This document shows, in pieces, positions 52,086-61,316 of a stretch of 64,000 bases of DNA. The notes below the pieces were generated by a model that did no database searches, was not told where the DNA came from, and saw nothing but the letters and a program-made list of their open reading frames with translations. A program made the position numbers and the translations under genes. Location of the stretch: the NCBI RefSeq assembly GCF_022701255.1, contig NZ_CP031705.1, positions 5,952,001-6,016,000 of the forward strand, read 5' to 3'. Origin of the DNA: Microcoleus vaginatus HSN003. Lineage in GTDB: Bacteria; Cyanobacteriota; Cyanobacteriia; Cyanobacteriales; Microcoleaceae. How positions within the stretch are numbered: position 1 is the stretch's first letter; every line of letters begins with the position of its first letter.

Positions 52086-52473
52086 GCTCTACTGTTTTAA
52101 ACTGGTATCAATTACCAATTGCCCGTTACCAATTACCAATTACTAATTAGCCATTACGCGCGAACATCTCGTGCAACGAAAAACTGCTACGAAGATTTTT
52201 TTCATTTTATCTTCACAAATTAGCAGTTTATCTTTATTTTAAATTCATAATTTATGGTCTAATTCAACCTGCTTTAACTTGACTAATATTTCGCGTTTGT
52301 CAACCCACAGCCAGGGCGCTCCACGCAGTATTTTCCTACATCAAACCCAGTTATTTCTACACGAAAAATGTGGAGTATAACACGCCACTATAACGCGGTA
52401 AGCAGCTTCAGGCGCAGCCTACATAATTAGGTTCTGCACCTAGGAGTGCGAGTTTCTGCGTCCAGGACTAGCT

Positions 52474-52645
52474 AATATCGTTTCCGGTTGCATCGGAATA
52501 ATAAAATCGAGTCAACAGTTAACACTCAACCATTCAGTTTTTCGACCCGCCCGTCAAGAGTCAACAGTCAAGAGTCAACAGTCAACAGTCAACAGTCAAC
52601 AGTCAACAGTCAACAATAATTCCGGTGCAACCGGAATTGATATAA
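52474..52645. repeat. Inverted-repeat element with heptamer core, related to the 40.5-kb array
   Basis: Starts ATATCGTTTCCGGTTGCATC and ends GGTGCAACCGGAATTGATAT; the two are complementary, so the element is a fold-back unit with a TCAACAG minisatellite inside. The ends are the same as those of the array at 40524-42124. The remaining 52086-52473 and 52646-52920 carry ATTACCA heptamers and no gene. Confidence 0.8.
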
Positions 52646-52920
52646 ATTAGGCCAAATGTCCAATGCCTAACAGCCATATCTAATGCACTATTATAGATAG
52701 ACTCTCTCTCTGAGTCGGAAAAATTATAAAATGTGCACCCCAGCTAAAAAGAGATTGCTCGCTACTGCCGTAAATACACTTAGTTATCGGGTGGTGTTGC
52801 GTAAATTTACGCATATTTTTAAATGCTAGAGCTTGCAAACTAGGAAAATATTACAATATTTAAACCTCTTTATTGTAATTTTTAAATGAGGAAAAATCTA
52901 AGTTAATATCGAGTCAAAAA

Positions 52921-55900
52921 ATGAAACATTCACTTCAACTCGAAGCCTCAAAAAACACTAAAGTGTTTAACTTACGGCCAAGGTTTTTAATAAAAATCCG
53001 GGAAGCAGTCACTAGAATACAAAAGGCAGAAGGCAGAAAGCAGGATGAAAAAACCAGATTAGTCGCGATCGCCCCTGGCAGTTTATTCTCTATTTTGATA
53101 ATTGTACTGCTTGTCTTAAACGGGTTGCTCGTAGCTGGCAGGGGTGATAATTTCTACGATAGCCCACTCGCCCTGGGATTTTTGGTAATAGCAAATATTG
53201 TCTTTTTAGCGGTATCGGCGCGCTCAAACGCCTCTGCTGTCTTAGCCCAAAACGATCGCCCATCCAGCGAACCCAACGGAAGCGATCGCTTTTTTAGCCT
53301 CTCGCTAGATTTACTGTGCGTCCTTAGTTTTGACGGTTATTTAACACTGATCAACCCAGCCGCAGAAAAAATGCTCGGCTATGCACCAAGAGAAATGATT
53401 GGCCAACTCTTCCTTGAATTCGTGCATCCAGACGATCGCGAAACTACTTTAAAAGAAGCTGAAAGTATTGCTGCGGGGAATAATACCGTTGGGTTTGAAA
53501 ACCGCTGGCGCTGCCGAAACGGGTCTTACAAGTGGATAGCCTGGACTGCTACCCGTTTCTGCGAGGAAGAATTGATCTATGGTGTCGGCCGCGACATTAC
53601 CGCTCAAAAACAAGCAGAAGCAGCGCTGCAAGAGAGTCAGCGTTTTGTTGAGCGAATTGCCAATACCAGTCCGAATCTTCTCTTTGTTTACGATGAAAGC
53701 GAGCAGCGAAATGTCTACAGCAACCGCGAAATCAGTGACACCCTTGGCTATACGAGGGCAGAAGTTGAAAACATGGGCAGCAATCTACTGCCCACCATCA
53801 TCCACCCTGACGACTTAGCTAAATTTCCCGGATATTTTCAGCAATTAGAAAAGGCTCCCGACGGCGAAGTTATTGAGTACGAATATCGGGTACGCGATCG
53901 ACAGAATTGTTGGCACTGGTTAGTCAGCCGGAATATTGTATTTAGCAGAACAGAGGAGGGAAAAATTCAGCAGCGTCTCGGTGCTGCTACGGACATTACA
54001 GAGCGCAAAATAGCAGAACAAGCTTTAGCAGAACAACTTAAACTTTCTGTATTTACAGCAGATGTGGGAATTGCTCTGACTCAAAACCAGACTTTGCTTG
54101 CAACTTTGCAATATTGCGCCGATGCAGTTGTGCGCCATTTGGATGCTGCCTTTGCTCGGATTTGGACGCTGAATGAAGAGGAGAATGTATTGGAACTGGA
54201 AGCAAGCGCGGGGATATATACTGGCATTGACGGCGCTTACACCCGCATTCCTGTCGGCGAGTTCAAGATTGGTTTAATCGCCCTGGAGCGAAAACCTCAC
54301 ATCACTAATTGTGTGCAAGAAGATCCCCGACTCCACGACAAAGAATGGGCCTCACGAGAAGGAATGGTGGCTTTTGCTGGATATCCGCTAATTGTTGACA
54401 ATCAGTTGCTGGGAGTAATAGCGATGTTTGCTCGCCAGGAGTTGAAGGAATCAACGCTGGTTGCTTTGGCCTCGGTAGCGGATGCGATCGCCCTGGGAAT
54501 TAAGCGCAAACAAACAGAAGAAGCTCTCGCCAGACAAAAGCAAACTTTGAGGGCAATTATTGACAACGCTCCGATTTGGGTGTGGATGGCAAATGCTAGT
54601 GGGCGGATGTTATTAGTTAACAAAACTTTCTGCGAAGATGTGGCTATACCTGAATCAAGATTTTTAGCTGCATCTCACTATTCCGAAGTTTTGGGCTTAG
54701 AACAATCTGCTAACTGCATGGCATCTGACGCGCAAGCGTGGAGCCAAGATATTCCCTATTATTCTGAAGAAATTTTCGAGCTTACTGAGGGTAAATATCA
54801 CGAACTGGACACAATTAAAACTCAGGTCAAAGATGATTGTGGTAACGCGATCGGCTTAATAGGTCTGGGCTTGGACGTTACAAAACAAAAAGAAGCTCAA
54901 AGACAGTTGCAAAAGTCGGAAGCGCGATTCCGCAAGTTAGCGGAGAAGGAAGCACTGCTGAACCAGCTAGCTAGCAATATCCGCGAATCTCTAGATTTAG
55001 ATACTATTTTAGCAACGACTGTGCAGCAGATTCGCGACTTGCTGCAAGTCGATCGCTGTGTGTTTATCTGGTATTTGCCCGACGCTTCGCCACCTGCTTG
55101 GGATGTCGTCCACGAAGCTAAAAATGATGATTTGTTCTCGCTTTTGGGTTATTTCCCTGCTGACATAACGGGTACGCTGCCGCAAAAAATCGCTAAGTTG
55201 GAAGTTTATCAAATAGATGATGTGGCAACTGTCAGCGATCCCGTAGAACAAAAATTCTTTTTGGAGCTTGGTTACAAGTCTGTCTTGGATTTACCGATTA
55301 AAAGTGCCGGGGGTTTAACTGGTGTTGTTGGCTGCATTTCTTGCAGGGAGGTACGCAAGTGGACAAAAGAGGAAGTGGAGTTAATGGAGGCAATTGGCGA
55401 TCAATTGGGCATCGCCATCAGTCAATCGGAGCTCTACACTCAAAGCGTCCATTCAGCCCGGATAGCGCAAGAACAAGCTGCCAAACTAGAAGTAACTCTG
55501 TGCGAACTCCAGCAAGCTCAAACTCAACTCGTGCAGGCCGAAAAAATGTCTAGTCTCGGTCAGATGGTAGCAGGAATCGCCCACGAAATCAATAACCCGG
55601 TCACATTTATTTTCAGCAATCTTACCTACACAGAAGAATACGCCGGAAGCCTGATGAAACTGCTGCAAATGTATCGAAATGAATACCCAGAACCTTCTCC
55701 AGCTCTTCAGGAGGAAATAGAGGTGTTAGAAATGGATTTCTTGCTAGACGACTTGCCGAAAATGCTGTCTTCTATGCAGATGGGAGCAACTCGCATCCGG
55801 GATATCGTGAGGAGTTTGCGGAATTTCTCTCGCCTCGATGAATCTGACATGAAAAAGGTTAACATTCACGAAGGCATCGACAGCACATTGATGATTTTAG

Positions 55901-56331
55901 AACACCGTCTGAAAGTTCAGCCCGATCGCCCAGCAATTCAAGTCGTTAAAGAATACGGAAAATTGCCACTGGTGGAGTGCTACGCCGGACTGTTGAACCA
56001 GGTGTTTATGAATATTATCGCTAACGCTATTGACGTTTTACAAGAACCGCTAGAAAATCCGGGAATTATCCGCATTCATACAGAGGTAGAAGGTAGTCTC
56101 GCTGTGATTAGAATTGCTGATAACGGTGCAGGTATCACAGATCAAGTCCAGCAGCGGATATTTGACCCGTTCTATACTACAAAACCGATCGGTTCGGGGA
56201 CGGGGATGGGTTTAGCGATTTCCCATTCAATTATTGTCGAAAAACATAAAGGTGAAATCAAATGTTTCTCCTCGGTGGGGAAAGGCACTGAATTTACGAT
56301 CAAGATCCCGATTAAAAGCCGACATAATTAA
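52921..56331 (+). CDS. Membrane PAS/GAF sensor histidine kinase
   Basis: 1136 residues. Two membrane helices at about 55-100 (SLFSILIIVLLVLNGLL, ALGFLVIANIVFLAV). Then, from sequence motifs: PAS (125-230, IGQLFLEFVHPDDRETTL), PAS (240-370), GAF (385-530), PAS (540-660), GAF (680-860), a coiled coil and the kinase core: H-box GIAHEINNPVTF with H888, N box near residue 1028 (MNIIANAIDVL), G boxes ADNGAGITD and GTGMGLAI. The C-terminus ends after the ATPase without receiver domain. Signal is unknown; GAF domains have no obvious chromophore Cys pattern that I can verify. No response regulator gene is adjacent. The first ~40 residues include heptamer-coded KAEGRKQ. Confidence 0.9.
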   Translation: MKHSLQLEASKNTKVFNLRPRFLIKIREAVTRIQKAEGRKQDEKTRLVAIAPGSLFSILIIVLLVLNGLLVAGRGDNFYDSPLALGFLVIANIVFLAVSARSNASAVLAQNDRPSSEPNGSDRFFSLSLDLLCVLSFDGYLTLINPAAEKMLGYAPREMIGQLFLEFVHPDDRETTLKEAESIAAGNNTVGFENRWRCRNGSYKWIAWTATRFCEEELIYGVGRDITAQKQAEAALQESQRFVERIANTSPNLLFVYDESEQRNVYSNREISDTLGYTRAEVENMGSNLLPTIIHPDDLAKFPGYFQQLEKAPDGEVIEYEYRVRDRQNCWHWLVSRNIVFSRTEEGKIQQRLGAATDITERKIAEQALAEQLKLSVFTADVGIALTQNQTLLATLQYCADAVVRHLDAAFARIWTLNEEENVLELEASAGIYTGIDGAYTRIPVGEFKIGLIALERKPHITNCVQEDPRLHDKEWASREGMVAFAGYPLIVDNQLLGVIAMFARQELKESTLVALASVADAIALGIKRKQTEEALARQKQTLRAIIDNAPIWVWMANASGRMLLVNKTFCEDVAIPESRFLAASHYSEVLGLEQSANCMASDAQAWSQDIPYYSEEIFELTEGKYHELDTIKTQVKDDCGNAIGLIGLGLDVTKQKEAQRQLQKSEARFRKLAEKEALLNQLASNIRESLDLDTILATTVQQIRDLLQVDRCVFIWYLPDASPPAWDVVHEAKNDDLFSLLGYFPADITGTLPQKIAKLEVYQIDDVATVSDPVEQKFFLELGYKSVLDLPIKSAGGLTGVVGCISCREVRKWTKEEVELMEAIGDQLGIAISQSELYTQSVHSARIAQEQAAKLEVTLCELQQAQTQLVQAEKMSSLGQMVAGIAHEINNPVTFIFSNLTYTEEYAGSLMKLLQMYRNEYPEPSPALQEEIEVLEMDFLLDDLPKMLSSMQMGATRIRDIVRSLRNFSRLDESDMKKVNIHEGIDSTLMILEHRLKVQPDRPAIQVVKEYGKLPLVECYAGLLNQVFMNIIANAIDVLQEPLENPGIIRIHTEVEGSLAVIRIADNGAGITDQVQQRIFDPFYTTKPIGSGTGMGLAISHSIIVEKHKGEIKCFSSVGKGTEFTIKIPIKSRHN

Positions 56332-56502
56332 ATTAGTGTATAGGTAAAATTAGTAGGCGATTGTGTTTAAAAAAACCTATTTTGTTGTACTAACATTAAA
56401 ACTGATGCACCTACAGTCTGCAAACATATAAAGTTTATTTTTCTAAAAACAACCAAAAACTCTGGTGTGCAATAAGCACCAGACAACTAAAATTGATATG
56501 AT

Positions 56503-56537
56503 ATTAAAAATCTAAAATCTAAAATCTAAAATCTAAA
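56503..56537. repeat. AAAATCT heptamer repeat at the P450 start
   Basis: About four and a half AAAATCT units end exactly at the ATG of the P450 gene, so its ribosome site must lie within or be absent. Confidence 0.9.
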
Positions 56538-57839
56538 ATGGCATTACCTCCCGGTAGTTTCGGTTTACCCCTAATTGGCGATACCCTCAACTTTTTGCAA
56601 GATTCCCAATTCGCCAAAAAACGCCACCAGCAGTACGGGCCCCTTTTCAAAACCAGCATTTTCGGACAGCCTACCGTGTTTATGCGTGGCCAAGAGGCTA
56701 GTTTGTTTGTTTTAAGCAATGACAACCGATATTTTGTTGTGACTTGGCCTCCCAGCACGAAAGCGCTTTTAGGGCCGCTTTCCTTGTCGCTGCAAACGGG
56801 TGTTCACCACCAAAATAGGCGCAAGTTGCTGTACCAAGCGTTTCAGCCGCGAGCGCTGGCTGGGTATATCGGCGCGATGGAAGATATCACTCAGCGCTAT
56901 TTGGAAAAATGGGCCCAAATGGAAACCATGACTTGGTATCCCGAACTGAGAAATTATACTTTTGATGTTGCAGGTAAGTTGTTAGTAGGGATTGAAAATG
57001 GTTCGGAAACGGCGCTAGGACATTATTTTGAAACTTGGTGCAATGGTTTATTTTCGATTCCTTTAGATGTGCCGTGGAGTCAGTTTGGTAAAGCTAAAAA
57101 GTGCCGAAAGCTGCTGTTGGCAGAACTTGAAAAGATTATTCGCGATCGCCAACAAGGAACCCCAAGTGGCAATGATGCTTTGAGTTTGCTGATTTCTGCT
57201 CGCGATGACGAGGGAAATAGTTTGAGTTTGGATGAGTTAAAAGATCAAGTGCTGTTGCTGCTGTTTGCGGGACACGAAACTTTAACTTCGGCGATCGCCT
57301 CTTTTTGCCTTCTGCTAGCTCAACATCCCGATGTGATGGCAAAAGTCCGCACCGAACAGCAGCAGTTCCCCGCTACGGAACCCCTAACATTGGAACAACT
57401 CAAACAAATGACCTATTTAGAACAGGTGCTGCAAGAAGTGCTGCGTTTAGTTCCACCAGTGGGAGGTATTTTTCGGACAGTCATTAATGCTTGTGAGTTC
57501 GGCGGCTATGAAATTCCCCAGGGTTGGACTGTGCTTTCTCAGATTAATCAAACCCATCAGGATAGTCAACTTTATCATGAACCCGATCGCTTCGATCCCG
57601 ATCGATTTAACTCCGATCGATCGGCTAAACCGTTCAGCTACGTGCCATTTGGTGGAGGTTTGCGAGAATGTTTGGGCAAAGAATTTGCCCGATTAGAGAT
57701 GAAGTTGTTTGCCGCAAGGATTGTTCGGGAGTTTGAATGGGAGCTTTTACCGGATCAAGATTTGAATTTAATCACAGTACCGACTCCGCATCCCCGCGAC
57801 GGTTTGCGAGTGAAATTTCGTCGAACAACTATCAAATAA
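56538..57839 (+). CDS. Cytochrome P450 (CYP120-like)
   Basis: 433 residues. I-helix FAGHETLTS (G245-H246-E247-T248), ExxR in EVLRLVPP, PERF-like DPDRFNSDR, and the heme loop FGGGLRECLGKEFA with the ligand C378. The N-terminus PPGSFGLPLIGDTLNFLQDSQFAKKR shows no membrane helix, so it is soluble. The closest group I recognise is CYP120, including retinoid-hydroxylating enzymes of cyanobacteria; the substrate here is unknown. Start ATG 56538 directly follows heptamers; no ribosome site is visible. Confidence 0.9.
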   Translation: MALPPGSFGLPLIGDTLNFLQDSQFAKKRHQQYGPLFKTSIFGQPTVFMRGQEASLFVLSNDNRYFVVTWPPSTKALLGPLSLSLQTGVHHQNRRKLLYQAFQPRALAGYIGAMEDITQRYLEKWAQMETMTWYPELRNYTFDVAGKLLVGIENGSETALGHYFETWCNGLFSIPLDVPWSQFGKAKKCRKLLLAELEKIIRDRQQGTPSGNDALSLLISARDDEGNSLSLDELKDQVLLLLFAGHETLTSAIASFCLLLAQHPDVMAKVRTEQQQFPATEPLTLEQLKQMTYLEQVLQEVLRLVPPVGGIFRTVINACEFGGYEIPQGWTVLSQINQTHQDSQLYHEPDRFDPDRFNSDRSAKPFSYVPFGGGLRECLGKEFARLEMKLFAARIVREFEWELLPDQDLNLITVPTPHPRDGLRVKFRRTTIK

Positions 57840-57889
57840 GTAGAAGCTTCAGTTCTACACCCTCCTGATTTTCCTCTTCTTCTTGAGAA

Positions 57890-57965
57890 CAGGCTTTCCG
57901 GCCTGTTCCACAAGAGATGAATTTTATTGTGGGGAGTAGGGGTTGGGCTTCTAGCCCGCCCTGAA
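57890..57965. repeat. Dispersed palindrome family member (AACAGGCTTTCCGGCCTGTTCC)
   Basis: An AACAGGC ... GCCTGTTCC palindrome followed by ATTTTATTGTGGGG and TAGCCCGCC. Same family as at 43662-43815 and 63941-64000. Confidence 0.8.
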
Positions 57966-57997
57966 AGCCTGATTGATAATGGTGCAAGATTTCAGCC

Positions 57998-58603
57998 TCA
58001 ATCAACATCCAATTGCATCGACCCCAAATACTTAGTTAAATAAGGAGAAAAAACCTCATAAATCAGAGTCAATGGCTTCCCGTGATGCCAAAACAAATAG
58101 TGTCGCCCCCAAAAAGGGCCCGACTCTTCAAACGCTGATTCCAAAGCAGCCGAGTCACCGCAATAAATGCCCTGCACATCGCGATACAATTCTGTCCGCA
58201 GTCTCGCTAAACTGGCCCAAATTGGCAAAGATTTATTTTGTAAATATTCATCTACGTGGCTCGCTTCCCACCAAGAAGTTGCATAGGCCAGGCGCTGTCC
58301 CGAAGCAGTCCGCAGCCACACTTGGCGGCGCAGGCGCGGCCCCGGAACCGCGACAATTTGCTGGGGCGCGCCGTCTGCGTCTTCACCCACTAAAGACATA
58401 TCGATCACATCAACTTCTGTGGGTTCCCCTGTCAGCAGTTGCAGGTGACGGGTGGGGGAACCGTCGCCCAGGAGCAGTATTTGCCATGCCGGTGCGAGCT
58501 TGGTGTGGGGTAAACCCTTCTGTACTGCGTCTTCGGCTCCTTGCCACAGGGGGTTGAGAGCGTGCCAGGTTCGGCTGTTTTTGGGTGTGAATGTTGCAGT
58601 CAA
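57998..58603 (-). CDS. Chorismate lyase-like protein
   Basis: 201 residues. Chorismate lyase makes 4-hydroxybenzoate, a precursor of plastoquinone in cyanobacteria. The sequence shows QILLLGDGSPTRHLQLLTGEP, DVIDMSLVGEDADGAP, RRQVWLRTASGQRLAYATSWWEASHVDEYLQ and ELYRDVQGIYCGDS, the pattern of the cyanobacterial UbiC-type family (DUF98). No signal peptide. It is convergent with the P450 gene, separated by a dispersed palindrome, and divergent from the FAD protein. Confidence 0.75.
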   Translation of the reverse strand: MTATFTPKNSRTWHALNPLWQGAEDAVQKGLPHTKLAPAWQILLLGDGSPTRHLQLLTGEPTEVDVIDMSLVGEDADGAPQQIVAVPGPRLRRQVWLRTASGQRLAYATSWWEASHVDEYLQNKSLPIWASLARLRTELYRDVQGIYCGDSAALESAFEESGPFWGRHYLFWHHGKPLTLIYEVFSPYLTKYLGSMQLDVD

Positions 58604-58740
58604 GGGTCTTTACAAAACTTAATTTTTTGCTTATTATAACGCTTCTTAAATTATCCGCTCAAAAATCAAAAATTGATCGACCGAGGACGATCGCCCATAT
58701 GATGTCCGGTTAAATAGTTATAATACTTCTGTTCGGGATT

Positions 58741-58831
58741 TTTATTCTTCCTTCTTCCTTCTTCCTTCTTCTTCCTTCTTCCTTCTTCCTTCTTCCTTCT
58801 TCCTTCTTCCTTCTTCCTTCTTCCTTCCTTC
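58741..58831. repeat. CTTCCTT heptamer repeat before the FAD protein gene
   Basis: About twelve CTTCCTT units, the complement of the GGAAGAA unit at 1070, stop a few bases before the next start codon. Confidence 0.9.
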
Positions 58832-58837
58832 CACTAT

Positions 58838-60457
58838 ATGTTAAGAATAACTGAAATAAAACTCCCCCTCGATCATCCTCAAGATGCGATCGCCAGCGCC
58901 ATTCTCAAAAAGCTGCAAATTCCCCCGGAAGAATTGCTCGGCTATTCCATCTTCAAGCGCAGCTACGATGCTCGTAAAAAAGCAGAAATCCTCCTTGTCT
59001 ATATTGTGGATGTAGAGACGACACAGGAAAAGCAACTTCTCCAACGCTTCAAAAAAGATCCTCATGTGATGGTGACGCCAGACACGAATTATCGCTATGT
59101 AGCCCAAGCCCCCAGCAATTTGACGATTCGCCCCATTGTGATTGGTACAGGGCCGTGCGGTATGTTTGCAGGTCTGATGCTGGCACAAATGGGGTTTCGC
59201 CCCATCCTTTTAGAACGCGGAAAAGCAGTGCGCGATCGCACAGTTGATACCTTTGGATTTTGGAAGAAAAAAACAGAATTCAACCCAGAATCTAACGCCC
59301 AGTTTGGCGAAGGTGGTGCGGGTACTTTTTCCGATGGCAAGCTCTACAGCCAAGTTAAAGATCCTCAACATTATGGACGCAAGGTGTTGACGGAACTTGT
59401 GAATGCAGGAGCTTCACCGGAAATTTTATATATTAATAAACCGCATATTGGCACGTTCAAACTGGTGGGAATTGTCCAAAGTCTACGCGCCCAAATTGAA
59501 ACATTAGGCGGAGAAATTCGGTTTCAAAGTCGTGTAGAAGATATCCATATCGAAAATGGAAAAGTACAGGGACTTACCCTCGCCAGTGGAGAATATATTG
59601 CTAGTAATTATATAGTTCTGGCGGTGGGACACAGCGCCCGCGATACTTTTGAAATGTTGTTTTCGCGCGGGGTTTACATCGAGGCAAAACCTTTTTCTAT
59701 TGGTTTTCGGGTCGAACATCCCCAAACTATCATCGATCGCTGTCGTTTTGGCGATCGCGCAGGCCATAAGCTTTTGGGTGCCGCCGATTACAAACTGGTT
59801 CACCATTGCCAAAACAATCGTTCTGTGTATAGTTTCTGTATGTGTCCCGGTGGTTTGGTAGTGGCGGCTGCGTCAGAACCGGGGCGACTTGTTACTAATG
59901 GGATGAGTCAATATTCTCGCAATGAACGCAATGCTAACAGCGGGATTGTGGTGGGTATCACGCCGGAGGATTATCCCGGTCATCCCTTAGCCGGAATTGA
60001 GTTTCAGCGTCGTCTAGAAGAACGGGCATTTGAGTTAGGAGGTGGCACTTACAACGCCCCTGGGCAGCTTGTGGGGGATTTTTTGGCAAATCGCCCTTCC
60101 AGGGCGCTAGGCAGTGTGCAGCCGTCTTATACGCCGGGAGTTGTGATGACTGATTTGAGCGAAAGTTTGCCAGATTATGCGATCGCAGCTATCCGCGAAG
60201 CACTTCCGGCTTTTGACAAACAGATTAAAGGATTTGCGATGGATGATGCGGTTTTGACTGGGGTGGAAACGCGCACTTCTTCACCAATTCGGATTAAACG
60301 CAAGGAAGATTATCAAAGTTTGAATACAGAAGGTCTTTATCCTGCTGGGGAAGGTGCAGGATATGCAGGTGGAATCCTGTCGGCGGGGATTGATGGCATT
60401 AAGGTGGCAGAGGCGGTTGCTTTGAGCATATTGCAATCTTCAAACCACAAAATTTGA
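58838..60457 (+). CDS. FAD-dependent oxidoreductase (COG2509-type)
   Basis: 539 residues. A ~95-residue N-terminal domain (LPLDHPQDAIASAILKKLQI, FKRSYDARKK) precedes the dinucleotide fold (VIGTGPCGMFAGLMLAQMG, ILLERGKAVRDRT). Then QFGEGGAGTFSDGKLYS and the C-terminal GLYPAGEGAGYAGGILSAGIDG. This is the layout of a widespread bacterial FAD protein of uncharacterised reaction, 520-550 residues. It stands alone, with the heptamer array up to the start codon. Confidence 0.85.
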   Translation: MLRITEIKLPLDHPQDAIASAILKKLQIPPEELLGYSIFKRSYDARKKAEILLVYIVDVETTQEKQLLQRFKKDPHVMVTPDTNYRYVAQAPSNLTIRPIVIGTGPCGMFAGLMLAQMGFRPILLERGKAVRDRTVDTFGFWKKKTEFNPESNAQFGEGGAGTFSDGKLYSQVKDPQHYGRKVLTELVNAGASPEILYINKPHIGTFKLVGIVQSLRAQIETLGGEIRFQSRVEDIHIENGKVQGLTLASGEYIASNYIVLAVGHSARDTFEMLFSRGVYIEAKPFSIGFRVEHPQTIIDRCRFGDRAGHKLLGAADYKLVHHCQNNRSVYSFCMCPGGLVVAAASEPGRLVTNGMSQYSRNERNANSGIVVGITPEDYPGHPLAGIEFQRRLEERAFELGGGTYNAPGQLVGDFLANRPSRALGSVQPSYTPGVVMTDLSESLPDYAIAAIREALPAFDKQIKGFAMDDAVLTGVETRTSSPIRIKRKEDYQSLNTEGLYPAGEGAGYAGGILSAGIDGIKVAEAVALSILQSSNHKI

Positions 60458-60496
60458 TGCGGGATTTGAGGATTTTTAGATGATTTGAAGATTGCC

Positions 60497-60532
60497 CTCA
60501 ACCGTCAACCGTCAACTGTCAACTGTCAACTG
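60497..60532. repeat. TCAACTG heptamer repeat
   Basis: Five TCAACTG/TCAACCG units between the FAD protein gene and the minus-strand ARD gene. Confidence 0.85.
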
Positions 60533-60533
60533 T

Positions 60534-61085
60534 TCAAACAGCAGCTAAACGCGATCGAATTTCCGTATCGGTATACTCCGGCGTCCAGCCTTCTTTGGTG
60601 GTAAAATAGCGCACCGCTTTAACTTTCCGGGCTGCTGTCAAATAAAACCAGTGTTCTGTATTCGCCGGCACGTTGATAAATTCTTCCGGCTGCACAGTGA
60701 GTTCGACTTGGCTACCGTCGGGCCGCACGAAGCCGAAAATGCCCTCACCTGCTACGATATAGCGGACTTCATCATCGGCGTGGATGTGGCACTTGTTGAA
60801 TTTGGACAGCAAGGTGTCGATGTTGGGAATGTCTGGGTGCAGTACGATTAAGTCGCGATCCTGATAGCCTGCACTTTCCGACAACTGTTGAAAGTAGCCG
60901 TCGAGGGCTTGCAGCACTTGCTCTTTTTGATTGTCGTCAAGAGCATCTTTAGCTAACAAATTTTGAATTTCAGCGCTGTCACCCACGGGCCAGCGGTTGA
61001 GTTGAATGTTTAAAGGCGCGAGTTCACGCGCAATCTCGCTTTGTTGAGTGTAGGTTGTACCGTTTTCGAGTCGCAGGATAGCCAT
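60534..61085 (-). CDS. mtnD: Acireductone dioxygenase
   Basis: 183 residues from ATG 61085 (MAILRLENGTTYTQQ); a longer frame to 61127 is less likely. The enzyme splits acireductone in the methionine salvage pathway. The metal site of the cupin is visible as CHIHADDEVRYIVAG (two His and the Glu) with HWF further on as the fourth ligand, plus the family opening EIARELAPLNIQLNRWPVG. It is monocistronic here, without other mtn genes. Confidence 0.9.
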   Translation of the reverse strand: MAILRLENGTTYTQQSEIARELAPLNIQLNRWPVGDSAEIQNLLAKDALDDNQKEQVLQALDGYFQQLSESAGYQDRDLIVLHPDIPNIDTLLSKFNKCHIHADDEVRYIVAGEGIFGFVRPDGSQVELTVQPEEFINVPANTEHWFYLTAARKVKAVRYFTTKEGWTPEYTDTEIRSRLAAV

Positions 61086-61187
61086 TTTTGCACGTTCCAA
61101 TTTTTGGGTGAGGCGATACACAGGCACTGTGAAAGATGTTTGTCGATCGCGCCTGTACCAGAATCACAATTTTAACGCTAATTTGAA

Positions 61188-61212
61188 CAGGCTTTCCGGC
61201 CTGTTCCACAAC
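61188..61212. repeat. Dispersed palindrome (AACAGGCTTTCCGGCCTGTTCC)
   Basis: A further copy of the AACAGGC...GCCTGTTCC family, upstream of the ARD gene and near its promoter. Confidence 0.8.
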
Positions 61213-61316
61213 AGTTCAATATTTGTCGCGATAATATTGATTGATAAGTCAGGCGCCAGCTAGCACCAGCAGCGATCGGCAATCCTGATATCTTAAATGT
61301 AACTTTTGCAACAACT

